Numbered from the stretch's first letter, positions 27,169-37,139 are shown. The stretch is 64,000 bases of DNA from Gynuella sp. (GCA_028282465.1 JANQHX010000052.1:83094-147093); one strand, 5' to 3'. Notes: generated by a model from the sequence alone, not told the origin. Numbers and translations: made by a program.

Positions 27169-28641
27169 GCTGAGTTCAGACCATACATTCGGTAGGCAGG
27201 AGATTAAGTCGGTTGCTCTGAGTGCTTCCTGACCCTGTTGGGCTGCAGCTTCATCACCAGCTTTACCATGCATCCAAACGGCTAACTTAACTGCGGCCAG
27301 GGGGTCTTCCAATCGCGCGAGCAAAGCACCCGCCATACCAGCTAGCAAATCACCCATTCCTGGCTTAGCCATACCACCATTGCCAGAACTGTTTATATAA
27401 CTGCATTGTCCATCGCAGACAATTGTGCCGGCACCCTTTAAGACGCAGATGCCGCCATATTTCTTTTGAATGGCGCGAGCAGACTCCAGCCGATCACTAT
27501 TGATATCGGCAATACTACAACCCAGTAATCTAGCAGCTTCTCCAGGATGAGGTGTGAGTACCCAATGGGAGTAATGATTAGGCGTTTCCGCCAGCATATT
27601 CAAGGCATCGGCATCAAGGACGGCATTCACTTTTCGACGTTGAAGATATTCCAGTACCACATGGAATAGCTTCCTAGCCCAGGGGTCTGCCCCTATTCCT
27701 GGGCCAAACACTAGCGAAGATTTTTCTTTGCCATCTAACACCTCAAGGAATAATTCCTCAGGGTTTAATTCCGATACCATTACTTCGGGAGTTCGAATTA
27801 GGGCCGCTGTTGTGTGGCTCTGATGAGTGGCTAATCTGATCAAACCCAAGCCCATGCGAGTAGCCGCGTCAGCCGCCATTAAAGCCGCTCCCCCCATTTC
27901 TCTGTTACCCGCCAATATAAATGTTTGTCCTTGAGAGCCTTTATGGTCAGAAGCGGATCGTTGAGGAGTGGATAGATTTTTAGGGTCGATTAAATAGGCT
28001 GTTGGATTACCAATCCAGTCCATGGCTAAGTCGGCATTTCTTAATTCGCCAATATAGCGACTGGCATCTCCAGTGGTGAGTCCGGTTTTCAAACCGATAA
28101 AGCTCAGGGTCAGGTCGGCTTTTACACAGGCACCTTCAGCAATGCCTGAGTCACTATTCAAACCAGAAGGCACATCTAAGCTGAACACAGGAACCTCAGC
28201 TTGGTTGATATAGTCGATGGCTTTGAGGGCTGTTTCTCGCACAGCTCCAACAACACCCGTTCCTAAAACAGCATCAACGATTAAATCTACTTTGCTGATG
28301 TCGACTTCTTGCAGTGAATATTCTTTGCCAGAAGATTTTAAAAATCGCTCACGAGCCTTAACTGCATCTGATTCCTTTCGTGGCTCACCACCGTTTGCAA
28401 CCAGATAGACTTTGACACCATTTTCCATCGCCAGTCGACCTAGCTCGTAGCCGTCACCACCATTATTGCCGCGACCACAGCATATCAAAATGCATTCAGT
28501 TTCAGGCCAATACCGGTGAAGCATTTGCCAGGCTGCTCGTCCCGCCCTTTCCATCAACGGATAGGTACTGCCATCTCGGTTCTCTGCCCATCTAAGTTCT
28601 GCATCTCGGATAGATTGCGTCGAGTATATGGCCTGAGACAT
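27160..28641 (-). CDS. nnr: Bifunctional NAD(P)H-hydrate repair enzyme (epimerase + ADP-dependent dehydratase)
   Basis: About 493 residues from the ATG at 28641 (MSQAIYSTQSIRDAE). The longer ATG at 28695 adds 18 residues without a ribosome site. N-terminal YjeF_N epimerase: CCGRGNNGGDGYELGRLA near 55 and DLIVDAVLGTG near 117. C-terminal kinase-like dehydratase: VFGPGIGADPWAR near 325, VLDADALN near 358 and GNGGMAKPGMGDLLAGM near 440 (GxGD catalytic Asp). Repairs hydrated NADH/NADPH in the cytoplasm. tsaE, its common neighbour in gammaproteobacteria, is not adjacent. Confidence 0.93.
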   Translation of the reverse strand: MSQAIYSTQSIRDAELRWAENRDGSTYPLMERAGRAAWQMLHRYWPETECILICCGRGNNGGDGYELGRLAMENGVKVYLVANGGEPRKESDAVKARERFLKSSGKEYSLQEVDISKVDLIVDAVLGTGVVGAVRETALKAIDYINQAEVPVFSLDVPSGLNSDSGIAEGACVKADLTLSFIGLKTGLTTGDASRYIGELRNADLAMDWIGNPTAYLIDPKNLSTPQRSASDHKGSQGQTFILAGNREMGGAALMAADAATRMGLGLIRLATHQSHTTAALIRTPEVMVSELNPEELFLEVLDGKEKSSLVFGPGIGADPWARKLFHVVLEYLQRRKVNAVLDADALNMLAETPNHYSHWVLTPHPGEAARLLGCSIADINSDRLESARAIQKKYGGICVLKGAGTIVCDGQCSYINSSGNGGMAKPGMGDLLAGMAGALLARLEDPLAAVKLAVWMHGKAGDEAAAQQGQEALRATDLISCLPNVWSELSSN

Positions 28642-28832
28642 AAGGCTAAGATCCTGATAGTTATTTCTTAGAAGTGTAAACCCTAAAATCGCCATCTAAC
28701 AGATTTGATCTGTGAGACAGATCCGCAATTTATACTTGAATAGTGAAGCAAGTCTCGTGGTCGGGTCAGAATGCAACCAAGTATTCACGTAGACTGGTTT
28801 ATTAATTCACCAATTTCTTAAGAGGTAGATTA

Positions 28833-29183
28833 ATGGACTTGTTGATTAGTTTATTCACTATTGTCCTATCTGTAGTTGCCAGCCATGTATGGACAAAAAA
28901 ATCCATGGCTCAGAATTACCAACAAAAGACAGATGAGCTGGAGTCTTTTATTCAGGAGAGACTTTCTGTACAAAGTATCGAACTGGAAAGAATACATGCT
29001 GACAGAGAAGCCGATTTCAGCAGACGTTTAGAGAAGAAACTGGAAATTGTTAAAGCCGATTTCATTTATTTGGCGCAGGAACATATGCAAGATTTGGGTA
29101 GAAGAAGAATTCAAGATCTACCCGACGACGCCTACGATGACGCTGAAGTCATCTTAAAAACCAAGGTCGGGTATTACACATAA
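28833..29183 (+). CDS. Small membrane-anchored coiled-coil protein, function unknown
   Basis: A 116-residue protein. Residues 2-20 are a membrane helix (LLISLFTIVLSVVASHVW), followed by a charged helix about 28-90 (KTDELESFIQERLSVQSIELERI; RRLEKKLEIVKADF) typical of a coiled coil. The acidic tail reads LPDDAYDDAEVIL. A ribosome site (AAGAGG) precedes the ATG. No family recognised. Its own terminator follows at once. Confidence 0.65.
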   Translation: MDLLISLFTIVLSVVASHVWTKKSMAQNYQQKTDELESFIQERLSVQSIELERIHADREADFSRRLEKKLEIVKADFIYLAQEHMQDLGRRRIQDLPDDAYDDAEVILKTKVGYYT

Positions 29184-29222
29184 AAAACGGCACTGTAATA
29201 ATTGTAATAGTGCCGTTTTTTT
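29182..29222. terminator. Bidirectional terminator
   Basis: A 13-bp stem AAAAAACGGCACT (29182-29194) / AGTGCCGTTTTTT (29209-29221) overlapping the stop codon of the coiled-coil gene and facing the stop of the outer-membrane barrel gene. Confidence 0.88.
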
Positions 29223-29236
29223 GAGCGCAGATTTAT

Positions 29237-29980
29237 TTAGTCAAACTTAAACGTTGCTCCAAGGAAGAAACCACTTGTTGATATCTCTGACTCGATATCA
29301 CTAGTGTCTTGACCCGCGGTATCTTCACCCACTGAAATAGCAAATGTTTTGTACCCAGCTTCAACACCCAATGACAATGTTGGTAGAGTCAAAGCGTACC
29401 AAGTGCCTTTAATAGTCAGATCTGTCATACCCGTGTCACCAAGATTCAAGAAGTTATAGTCAGCAGACGCAACAAAGTTAGCGGGCAAACCAATGCTTGC
29501 ACCCAAATGTGCCATGGGTACAACCATCGCAAAATCATCTGATGCAGAGGTTCCGCCTTCCTCTTCTACTTTGTACCCACCGTCAAACATACGGAAATTC
29601 AACCCAGCATTCACAGCCACTGGCCCCAAGCCTAAGCCATAGGTAAAAGCTAAATCTGTGTGAGTTAAATCAATCTCATATTCGCCGTCGGTGCTAAAGG
29701 TTTCATCTAGAAAAGTCAGATCTAAAGTGTCATCACCGGAAATCACCAGTGTTTCATGCTTGAACGTAATATTTGGAATAATTGGAAGCTTTAGTTCGGC
29801 TCTAACATAGGTTCCAGAATCAACATCCGCGCTGTCGCTGATATCAAACCCGGCCAAATCTCCGCTATCAAATGAGTTAGAGGTGACACCCGCAGACGCA
29901 CTAAACTCAATACCTGGTACTGCAGCCTGAGCGCCTACAGCGAAAAAAGTTAGACCAGCTATCGCAACAATCTTTTTCAT
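29237..29980 (-). CDS. Outer-membrane beta-barrel protein (TIGR04219-like)
   Basis: About 247 residues from ATG 29980, which has GAGG five bases upstream; the ATG at 30001 gives seven extra residues without support. Signal peptide MKKIVAIAGLTFFAVGAQA. The mature part is rich in alternating beta-strands with Gly/Asp turns (GVEAGYKTFAISVG; TSGFFLGATFKFD) and ends near an aromatic residue, as barrels do. The opening VPGIEFSASAGV matches the TIGR04219 family of marine gammaproteobacteria. Function unknown. Confidence 0.75.
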   Translation of the reverse strand: MKKIVAIAGLTFFAVGAQAAVPGIEFSASAGVTSNSFDSGDLAGFDISDSADVDSGTYVRAELKLPIIPNITFKHETLVISGDDTLDLTFLDETFSTDGEYEIDLTHTDLAFTYGLGLGPVAVNAGLNFRMFDGGYKVEEEGGTSASDDFAMVVPMAHLGASIGLPANFVASADYNFLNLGDTGMTDLTIKGTWYALTLPTLSLGVEAGYKTFAISVGEDTAGQDTSDIESEISTSGFFLGATFKFD

Positions 29981-30191
29981 AACATCCTCAATCGAATTCA
30001 ATTAATAATTCTGCTCAACGCTTCCATAAGAATGAGAGAATTAGTAGCTAACGAGCATCCTGAAAGCTGTGCTCCATTAATTTATGTTAACTAACAAAAG
30101 GTAATAAGGTAACTCTTAAATTCGCATTGCCGAGCTTCATTTTTAAGAAGCCTGATGACAAAGGATTACCATACTATGACAGGTTTAAGAG

Positions 30192-30965
30192 TTATTCTGA
30201 TAGATGGTCGATGGAAATCCAGTCTAAACCATCCCGTTGGTTGATTACTGGAACAGAGTTAAGCTGTGGGGCCACTAATTTCAACATATTCACAGCCAAT
30301 TCTGGCTGATTGTTCTGCTCGCTGATGTGCGTTACCACCACATGCTTCAGTTTTTCACACTGTATAGCAGACAAGAAATCAGCAGCTTGTTGATTATTAA
30401 GGTGTCCGTAGGGACCGCCAACTCTTTTCTTTAAGCTAGGGGGGTAAGGGCCTTTAGCCAGTAAATGAGGATCATGGTTGCACTCTAGGAGCAAGGCATT
30501 ACAACCTTTATAGGCACTGATCATATGAGAGGTTAGATGCCCAGTGTCTGTCAGAATGCCTAATTTCGCGCCTTTTCGCTCAATAACAAATTGGCAGGCC
30601 TCTCGAGCATCGTGGGGTACGGCAACGGCTTGAATCTCTAAATCACCAATGAAGAACTTTTGATTGGGCTTAATAATGTTTAGTTTGGGGACATTACCCA
30701 ATTTTGATGCCCTATGAGTACCATAGGTCATGTGAACCGGAAGGTTGTATCGTCGGGCGAGGGCACCAACACCTTTAATATGATCACTGTGTTCATGGGT
30801 GACCAATATCGCAGAGAGTTGGTGGGCTGACACGGCTCTCATCGCAAGCCGACTTTCAGTTTCCTTCAGTGAAAAACCGCAATCCACTATAATAAGATTC
30901 TCAGCACTCTGAATAAGGGTGCCATTCCCCTTACTGCCACTGCCTATCGAACTGAACTTAAGCAA
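30192..30965 (-). CDS. Metallo-beta-lactamase-fold hydrolase (YycJ/WalJ-like)
   Basis: A 257-residue cytoplasmic protein. N-terminal SSIGSGSKGNGTLI and the metal motif THEHSDH near 57-63, with DTGHLTSHM near 140 and VVVTHISEQNNQPE near 220. The pattern fits the YycJ-type 5' exonuclease-like subgroup. It sits directly after bamC (3 bp), downstream in the dapA-bamC unit, a placement also seen in other gammaproteobacteria. Confidence 0.87.
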   Translation of the reverse strand: MLKFSSIGSGSKGNGTLIQSAENLIIVDCGFSLKETESRLAMRAVSAHQLSAILVTHEHSDHIKGVGALARRYNLPVHMTYGTHRASKLGNVPKLNIIKPNQKFFIGDLEIQAVAVPHDAREACQFVIERKGAKLGILTDTGHLTSHMISAYKGCNALLLECNHDPHLLAKGPYPPSLKKRVGGPYGHLNNQQAADFLSAIQCEKLKHVVVTHISEQNNQPELAVNMLKLVAPQLNSVPVINQRDGLDWISIDHLSE

Positions 30966-30968
30966 GGC

Positions 30969-31544
30969 TTATAGATCCAGAAGCGGTTCTAACTCCGTTA
31001 ATATTTTTTCACTGATATCAGCCGACGCTAACTCAGTTTCATTCTTCTGAATAGAAATATCAGTGCGAAGCCCAGTATCCAAGAGATAAATTCTCAAGGA
31101 TTCTTTTTTGCTTCTACTTGGTTTAGAAATCTCGTTGCCATCTTCACCGACGTTAAGAAAGATAAATCTTTTGGTTCTGTCTAAATCGACAACCGAATAC
31201 TGACTTCTTTCGATGGCTACCAAGGTTGCTTCCCAGGTGACATCAAAACTTTGATCCGTATAAATATGCATAATGCCATTACCGTCTCTGGCAAGCTCTT
31301 TCAGCGGATCTTGATTGCCTTCGGTTCCAGAGGCTTTTGGAGTTACCGTAATGGGAGGCTGCGGCACATCTGCAAGAATTTCTCTGTTACCCTCTGGTAC
31401 TTGGAAACTGTCTTCCCCCGTTAGCTCATCGAACCCCTCTGGGATAACTAAATCCGGAGATTCAGATACTTCAATGTCTTCTTTACTAGCACAGCCAACT
31501 AACAATGCAGCGACTACAACACTTGTTACAACTTTTTTATTCAC
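30969..31544 (-). CDS. bamC: BamC-like outer-membrane assembly lipoprotein (short form)
   Basis: A 191-residue lipoprotein (lipobox LLVGC, Cys18). A disordered Pro/Glu/Asp-rich segment (about 19-85) is followed by one helix-grip-like domain (about 85-185). E. coli BamC is near 344 residues with two such domains, so the second is missing here. Position right after dapA, the classical dapA-nlpB/bamC order, supports the call more than the sequence alone. BamC belongs to the BAM machine that inserts outer-membrane proteins. Confidence 0.72.
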   Translation of the reverse strand: MNKKVVTSVVVAALLVGCASKEDIEVSESPDLVIPEGFDELTGEDSFQVPEGNREILADVPQPPITVTPKASGTEGNQDPLKELARDGNGIMHIYTDQSFDVTWEATLVAIERSQYSVVDLDRTKRFIFLNVGEDGNEISKPSRSKKESLRIYLLDTGLRTDISIQKNETELASADISEKILTELEPLLDL

Positions 31545-31545
31545 G

Positions 31546-32421
31546 TTAGATCACACCAGATTCAGCTAAAGCTTTAGATACATTTGCGTGGTATTGCTCT
31601 GAAAACTCCGTCAATGGCAAACGAATACCAGAAGGAATTAAACCCATATAGTTCATTGCCCATTTAACAGGAATTGGATTGGCTTCTAAGAACAGGTTGT
31701 CGTGCAGTGGCATCAGTAGGTTTTGAAGCCTCTCTGCTAATTCAAAATCTTTTTCCAATCCCGCTTTTATCATGGAGGATAACGCCTTAGGCGAAACATT
31801 GGCTGTGACTGAAATAGTGCCAACACCGCCCGCTTTTATTAGATCGAGGCTAGTCGCATCATCTCCTGACAATACAACAAAGTCTGAATCCGTTTTGGCT
31901 ACAATCTCGGTAACTCTTGAAATATCACCAGTGGCCTCTTTAACACCAACTATATTCTTTATATTAGCTAGGCGAATAATGGTTTCTGGCAGCATATCGC
32001 AGGCAGTTCTAGCCGGTACGTTGTAAAGCAATTGCGGAATATCCACTGCCTCTGCTACCGCCACGTAGTGCTGGTACAAGCCTTCTTGAGTTGGCTTGTT
32101 GTAATAAGGGGTCACCAATAATACAGCATTGGCCCCGGCATTTTTTGCCGCCTGAGTAAGATGTATGGCTTCCGCTGTTGAATTAGCGCCTGTTCCTGCG
32201 ATGACCGGAATCCGTTTATTTACCTTGTCCACGGTGAATTTGATCACGTCAGTGTGTTCCTCAACCGTTAACGTTGCGGACTCACCAGTGGTACCAACCG
32301 CAACAATGGCGTCGGTTCCATTTTCTATGTGAAATTCAATTAGATTGTCTAGGCTTTCCCAGCAAATAGAACCATCTGCCTGCATTGGGGTAACTAGAGC
32401 AACCATACTGCCTGTGAACAT
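31546..32421 (-). CDS. dapA: 4-hydroxy-tetrahydrodipicolinate synthase
   Basis: About 291 residues from ATG 32421 (AAGGAG seven bases upstream); the ATG at 32466 adds 15 residues and is unlikely. Condenses pyruvate with aspartate semialdehyde, the first committed step to diaminopimelate and lysine. Motifs are TTGESATL near 44 (substrate-binding Thr pair), LLYNVPART near 130 (catalytic Tyr), GVKEATGD near 160 (Schiff-base Lys) and SGDDATSLDL near 185. Followed by bamC one base later. Confidence 0.96.
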   Translation of the reverse strand: MFTGSMVALVTPMQADGSICWESLDNLIEFHIENGTDAIVAVGTTGESATLTVEEHTDVIKFTVDKVNKRIPVIAGTGANSTAEAIHLTQAAKNAGANAVLLVTPYYNKPTQEGLYQHYVAVAEAVDIPQLLYNVPARTACDMLPETIIRLANIKNIVGVKEATGDISRVTEIVAKTDSDFVVLSGDDATSLDLIKAGGVGTISVTANVSPKALSSMIKAGLEKDFELAERLQNLLMPLHDNLFLEANPIPVKWAMNYMGLIPSGIRLPLTEFSEQYHANVSKALAESGVI

Positions 32422-32650
32422 TACGTAACTCCTTGATAATCCAGAGCGAAATGGTACTTGGCCCATTGCTCAACCACAAGGCTGCAACGCACCAAATGTG
32501 CCACTAATATGACAAATCTATGGATGTGAACCATACTTTTACACAGGTGCAGAAAAACAGCGATTTTGAATACCAAGCTTTACTGAATTTCGACTTTAAG
32601 ACTGCACTCTTGTTTTGAAATGTTAATACCTACCAGCCAAGGATCGAAGG

Positions 32651-33139
32651 ATGCAACAGATAGCTATCAATCAACCTGTGCCAGACTTCATTGTTCCCGC
32701 CACTAGTGGCAAGAACGTCAGACTTTCTCTGCTAAAGGGATATAAGGTTGTTTTATTCTTTTACCCTAAAGACAACACCCCAGGATGCACCATTGAGAGC
32801 CAGGATTTTGGGGCAAACTACCAAGCTTTTAGAGACCAAAATGTATTAATTTTTGGTGTTTCTAGAGATAGCCTAGCTTCTCATGAAGAATTCAAAGAAA
32901 AGCAAAGCCTGCCTTTTGAACTCATTTCAGATAGCAACGAATCCCTGTGCAAGCTGTTTGAGGTGGTTAAAGACAAAGAGATGTATGGCAAAACAGTTAG
33001 AAGCCTAAACAGAAGTACTTTCTTAATAGATGAAACAGGTGTGCTGTTAAAAGAGTGGCGAAACGTGTCCGTTAAAGAACACGTTCATGAAGTGCTAGCC
33101 TTCGTTAAGGGTGGCTTAAAAAACCGAAAAGCCAGCTAG
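32651..33139 (+). CDS. bcp: Peroxiredoxin, Bcp type (thiol peroxidase)
   Basis: A 162-residue protein reducing hydroperoxides. VVLFFYPKDNTPGCTIES holds the peroxidatic Cys46 in the PGCT motif. The second Cys of E. coli Bcp, five residues later, is absent (CTIESQDF), so it probably works as a one-Cys or alternative-resolving form. Ribosome site AAGGA before the ATG. Divergent from dapA; convergent with the PerM-like gene, 2 bp apart. Confidence 0.9.
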   Translation: MQQIAINQPVPDFIVPATSGKNVRLSLLKGYKVVLFFYPKDNTPGCTIESQDFGANYQAFRDQNVLIFGVSRDSLASHEEFKEKQSLPFELISDSNESLCKLFEVVKDKEMYGKTVRSLNRSTFLIDETGVLLKEWRNVSVKEHVHEVLAFVKGGLKNRKAS

Positions 33140-33141
33140 TT

Positions 33142-34236
33142 TTATACTTGCTCAACTGGTTCTGTTTTTTTCGTGTCAGTCTGAGGCCAAGAATTCACCA
33201 CGGCTTTGAATAATGTTGCCAAAGGAATGGCAAAGAACACGCCCCAAAAGCCCCACAGTCCGCCAAATATTAAAACAGCGATGATGATTGACAGTGGGTG
33301 TAGGTTTACGGCTTCTGAAAACAATAAAGGAACCAGAACATTGCCGTCTAGCGCCTGAATAATGGTATAAGCGATAATGACGTAGTAGAAATCGCTGGTG
33401 AAACCCCATTGAAACATTGCAATAATGGCAATTGGTATTGTGACCACAAGAGCACCTATATAAGGGATCAAGACCGAAACCCCAACCAATATCGCTAATA
33501 GAACCGCATAGTTAAGCCCTAATATCTTAAAGACAATAAAGCTCACTCCACCCACAATGATGATTTCAATAACCTTCCCTCGAATGTAGTTTGCGATTTG
33601 CTGATTCATTTCTATCGCAATCTTATTCATTAAGGACCGACGGTTTGGCAGAGTTTTTAACAATCTTGTCCACAGAGCGTCTCTATCTTTTAGTAGGAAA
33701 AACACCATGATAGGCACGATGACCAAATAGATCATTGCCGCCAATAAATTAGGTATGGTCGAAAGAGAAAAAGACACAACCTGAGGTGCTAGATTGGTCA
33801 AAGTCTGACCTAACTCTGCACTACTTAAATAACTCATCCATTGAGCTGCAAGGTCTTTTGAAATCAATTCTGGGAACTGATCTGGCAAGGTTAAAATCGT
33901 AATTTGCAATTGCTGAAGCATTTTAGGTGCTTCGCTCAATAGGTTGCTTACCTGCCCCACCACCAAAGGCATTAATCCGAAAATTGACAGCAGCAGAAGC
34001 CCTGTAAACAGTAACCAAATTATGATGGTCGCTAAATTATAAGGCACTTTGGCTTGGTTAAGTTTTTCTACTAATGGAGCAAGAATGTAAGCGATAATTA
34101 GAGAAGCAATAACCGGAGCCAACACTCTTCCGAAGTAATAAATGGTTAGCCCGCTCAGTATGAAAATAAGCAATAAAACCACCGCCTCTTCATCTGAGAA
34201 ATAGCGGTTATAAAACTGTTTTACCACACCTAACAT
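33142..34236 (-). CDS. AI-2E/PerM-family membrane transporter
   Basis: A 364-residue inner-membrane protein with about eight membrane segments. Family pattern: YFGRVLAPVIASLIIAYILAPLVEKL near 30, QLQITILTLPDQFPELI periplasmic part, VPIMVFFLLKDRDALW near 205, and VGVSVLIPYIGALVVTIP near 250. Members are secondary exporters of diverse or unknown substrates. Three bases past the stop of tusA and co-oriented. Confidence 0.87.
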   Translation of the reverse strand: MLGVVKQFYNRYFSDEEAVVLLLIFILSGLTIYYFGRVLAPVIASLIIAYILAPLVEKLNQAKVPYNLATIIIWLLFTGLLLLSIFGLMPLVVGQVSNLLSEAPKMLQQLQITILTLPDQFPELISKDLAAQWMSYLSSAELGQTLTNLAPQVVSFSLSTIPNLLAAMIYLVIVPIMVFFLLKDRDALWTRLLKTLPNRRSLMNKIAIEMNQQIANYIRGKVIEIIIVGGVSFIVFKILGLNYAVLLAILVGVSVLIPYIGALVVTIPIAIIAMFQWGFTSDFYYVIIAYTIIQALDGNVLVPLLFSEAVNLHPLSIIIAVLIFGGLWGFWGVFFAIPLATLFKAVVNSWPQTDTKKTEPVEQV

Positions 34237-34238
34237 AT

Positions 34239-34475
34239 TTAACTCACTTCAATGATAAATTCTATGATTGTGTCAGTTTCAGATTTTGAAACCAACCTGT
34301 GTTGAGCCTGCTTTAAATAGGCAGGAATATCTCTGAGAGCCCCTCGGTCACTCGCCAGGACGCGTATCACATCACCACTTTGTGAATATTTAATGGCTTG
34401 CTTAGTTTTTAACAAGGGCATTGGGCACCGAAGCCCAGTGAAATCCAGAACTTCTTTAACGATCAGATTAGACAC
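34239..34475 (-). CDS. TusA-family sulfurtransferase
   Basis: A 78-residue protein with the TusA/SirA motif RCPMPLLKTKQA (active Cys17). Such proteins pass sulfur to tRNA 2-thiouridine synthesis or other sulfur-relay routes. Directly upstream of the PerM-like gene, a neighbour pair common in gammaproteobacteria. Whether it is TusA proper or a paralogue cannot be decided here. Confidence 0.87.
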   Translation of the reverse strand: MSNLIVKEVLDFTGLRCPMPLLKTKQAIKYSQSGDVIRVLASDRGALRDIPAYLKQAQHRLVSKSETDTIIEFIIEVS

Positions 34476-34570
34476 TTTGTAAATTTATCTCAAAACGAAA
34501 GGGTATTCTAAGATTATAACTGGCGATGCCATATAATCTTTTACTTGTTACGCTAATTGCGCTTTGTTGT

Positions 34571-36001
34571 ATGCATCTATTTCGTAGTTTGTGCTGTTTC
34601 TTCCTACTGTTGATACCTGTTTCCAGTATGACAGAAGATTTGCCAGCCATTGGTACACCCACCTCAGGATTCACCCATTCTCAAGAAATCATCTTAGGGC
34701 AGGCTTGGTTAAGATCCCTAAGAAGGCATGTGTCCACAGACGAAAATTTTCTCTTGTTAGACTATCTGAACGATAAGATGAATCATCTCACTAGATACGT
34801 CGATTTAGATGACCTTCCGATCACTACAGTTGTGATTAATAATCCTGAATTAAACGCCTTCGCTGTGGCTGGCGGCATTATTGGAATCAATAATGGTCTG
34901 CTTAATTATGTAGAGACAGAAGATGAGCTGGTTTCAGTATTAGCCCATGAACTAGGGCATCTCTATCAAAGGCACTTCGCTCGAATACAAGAAAATAATC
35001 GTAGGCTGACTACTCTCCAAATCTCGTCTTTGATCGCAGGCATATTACTCATGCAAGCAGATTCTGATTTGGGGACAGCAACCATTTTTGCTGGCACCGC
35101 AGGTGCCGTGACCAATAACCTTGGCTACAGCAGAAGCATGGAGCGAGAAGCGGATAGAGTAGGCTTAAATATATTATCTGACGCAGGTTACAGCCCAGGT
35201 GCTATGACATCCATGCTTGAGAACATGATGAGATCTCAAACGCTAGCCGGTGATTTACCTCCTGAGTACATGATGACTCACCCAATTACTCAAAACCGAA
35301 TAGCTGAAACTCAAACCTATGCAAACAGCAAAAAAGCGGTGAACCCTAGGGCGAGCCTGCCTTTTGAAATTCAAAAAACCAGAATCAAAATTCGATCACT
35401 CCCTGCCACCGGTGATTTATTTGCTGAAATAAATAATCAGCTCAAGAAAGCTAATACATCAGAGCAAAAAGCAGGAAGTCACTATGGACTGGCCCTACTG
35501 CATGCTAGAAAGAAAGATTGGGAAGCCTCGTTAAAGGAAATAGAAACAGCGTTGAATTATTTCCCCGACAGCAGAGAGCTATTGATTGCACAGGCCGATA
35601 TTTTTGCTCAACTTGGTAAACTCGAAGAAGCCTCCAGCATGTGTAATAAGTTGCTAGATTTGAGTCCACACACTCTTACTGAATCCAGCTTATGCGCTGA
35701 AATTGCTATCTTGCAAGGAGACGATGCTCGAGCCCTTCAACTCTATCGAAAACTTTCAAGAAGCTACCCTCATATTCCTAGAATATGGAAATCATTAACG
35801 AGTCTTGAGGAAAAACTCGACAATAAATTCCAGGCCTATCGAGCGAATAATGAGTTTTTATGGACATCGGGAAATGAACGTAAAGCCATGAGGCAATTAG
35901 AAGTAGCTCTTAAAGACAATCAATGGAAAGGTCAACAACGAAGCCGTATTGCAGACCGCTTGGACGACATGAGGTATAAAGTAAATAGCCTTAAATTCTA
36001 A
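34571..36001 (+). CDS. bepA: M48 metallopeptidase with TPR repeats (BepA-like)
   Basis: About 476 residues from ATG 34571, which opens a short signal peptide (LFRSLCCFFLLLIPVSS). An ATG at 34526 would add 15 residues; neither has a good ribosome site. Zinc protease motif LAHELGHLYQRH with a third ligand in READRVG further on. The C-terminal half (about 300-475) is TPR-like (HYGLALLHARKKDWEASLKEIE; ADIFAQLGKLEEA). This architecture matches the periplasmic protease/chaperone BepA, which monitors LptD and BAM-dependent outer-membrane assembly. Divergent from tusA. Confidence 0.85.
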   Translation: MHLFRSLCCFFLLLIPVSSMTEDLPAIGTPTSGFTHSQEIILGQAWLRSLRRHVSTDENFLLLDYLNDKMNHLTRYVDLDDLPITTVVINNPELNAFAVAGGIIGINNGLLNYVETEDELVSVLAHELGHLYQRHFARIQENNRRLTTLQISSLIAGILLMQADSDLGTATIFAGTAGAVTNNLGYSRSMEREADRVGLNILSDAGYSPGAMTSMLENMMRSQTLAGDLPPEYMMTHPITQNRIAETQTYANSKKAVNPRASLPFEIQKTRIKIRSLPATGDLFAEINNQLKKANTSEQKAGSHYGLALLHARKKDWEASLKEIETALNYFPDSRELLIAQADIFAQLGKLEEASSMCNKLLDLSPHTLTESSLCAEIAILQGDDARALQLYRKLSRSYPHIPRIWKSLTSLEEKLDNKFQAYRANNEFLWTSGNERKAMRQLEVALKDNQWKGQQRSRIADRLDDMRYKVNSLKF

Positions 36002-36013
36002 AGAATTATTGGC

Positions 36014-37060
36014 TTAACGTTTTCCAGCAGAAAAATCCAACATTCTTCTTAAAGGTACCAAGGCTTTTTCTGCAATTTCTGGGTCTACAAAAATTTCTTG
36101 ATTTTGGTTTTCTAAACCAGATTTCAAACGTTGCAAATCATTCATAGCCATCCAGGGACAATGAGCACAAGAACGACACTCTGTTCCTTTCCCAGCAGTA
36201 GGCGCTTCAATGAATGACTTCTGTGGAGAGGCTTGTTGCATTTTATAAAAAATGCCTCGATCAGTAGCAACTATAAACTGTGGGTTAGTTAGTTCTTTGC
36301 TGGCTTTTAGGAGCTGAGTTGTTGAACCCACGACATCGGCCAATTCAATAATAGCTTCAGGGCTTTCAGGGTGAACTAATACTGCCGCTTCTGGATACAA
36401 GCCTTTCATGTCCATCAAAGCTTTCGCTTTAAATTCTTCATGAACAACACAGCTACCATTCCAAAGCAACATATCTGCTCCAGTGGCCTTCTGAATATAG
36501 CTCCCTAAATGCTGATCAGGCGCCCAAAGAATCTTTTCACCTTTTGAATCTAGGTAATCAATGATTTCCAATGCGATGCTGGAAGTCACAACCCAATCGG
36601 CTCGAGCTTTCACTTCAGCAGAAGTATTTGCATAAACCACCACTGTTCGGTCTTTATGCTGATCACAAAATTTTGAAAATTCGTCTGCTGGGCAACCAAG
36701 GTCTAAAGAACATTCAGCTTCCAACGTCGGCATTAGTATTTTTTTATTCGGCGCTAGAATTTTTGCTGACTCACCCATGAATCGGACACCTGCAACCACT
36801 AAAGTTGAGGCCTGAGTTTCTGCGCCAAACTTAGCCATTTCCAGTGAATCACCAATAAAACCACCAGACTCTTCCGCAAGTTCTTGTACCAAAGCATCGG
36901 TGTAATAATGAGCAACTAATTTGGCATCATTAGCATGCAATAATGATTTGATTTCTTCTTTGTAGGCTTTAATTTCTTTGGGGCTTAGCTGAGACTCTTG
37001 CTCAGTAATTGGAACTTCAAAGTCTATGTTGATATTTGCAATTAACGCTTGGCTACTCAT
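36014..37060 (-). CDS. nadA: Quinolinate synthase A
   Basis: A 348-residue [4Fe-4S] enzyme making quinolinate from iminoaspartate and dihydroxyacetone phosphate for NAD synthesis. Visible features: [20 protein letters not shown] near 42, FMGESAKIL near 93, candidate cluster Cys in [13 protein letters not shown] near 115, [11 protein letters not shown] near 200 and [15 protein letters not shown] near 298. Monocistronic as far as seen. Confidence 0.95.
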   Translation of the reverse strand: MSSQALIANINIDFEVPITEQESQLSPKEIKAYKEEIKSLLHANDAKLVAHYYTDALVQELAEESGGFIGDSLEMAKFGAETQASTLVVAGVRFMGESAKILAPNKKILMPTLEAECSLDLGCPADEFSKFCDQHKDRTVVVYANTSAEVKARADWVVTSSIALEIIDYLDSKGEKILWAPDQHLGSYIQKATGADMLLWNGSCVVHEEFKAKALMDMKGLYPEAAVLVHPESPEAIIELADVVGSTTQLLKASKELTNPQFIVATDRGIFYKMQQASPQKSFIEAPTAGKGTECRSCAHCPWMAMNDLQRLKSGLENQNQEIFVDPEIAEKALVPLRRMLDFSAGKR

Positions 37061-37139
37061 GTATCGATGCCTAATAAGTGATGGCGAAAGTGTACCACAG
37101 TTAAAAACAGCAGCTGTCCGAACTTTTCTGAAGTTAAAA

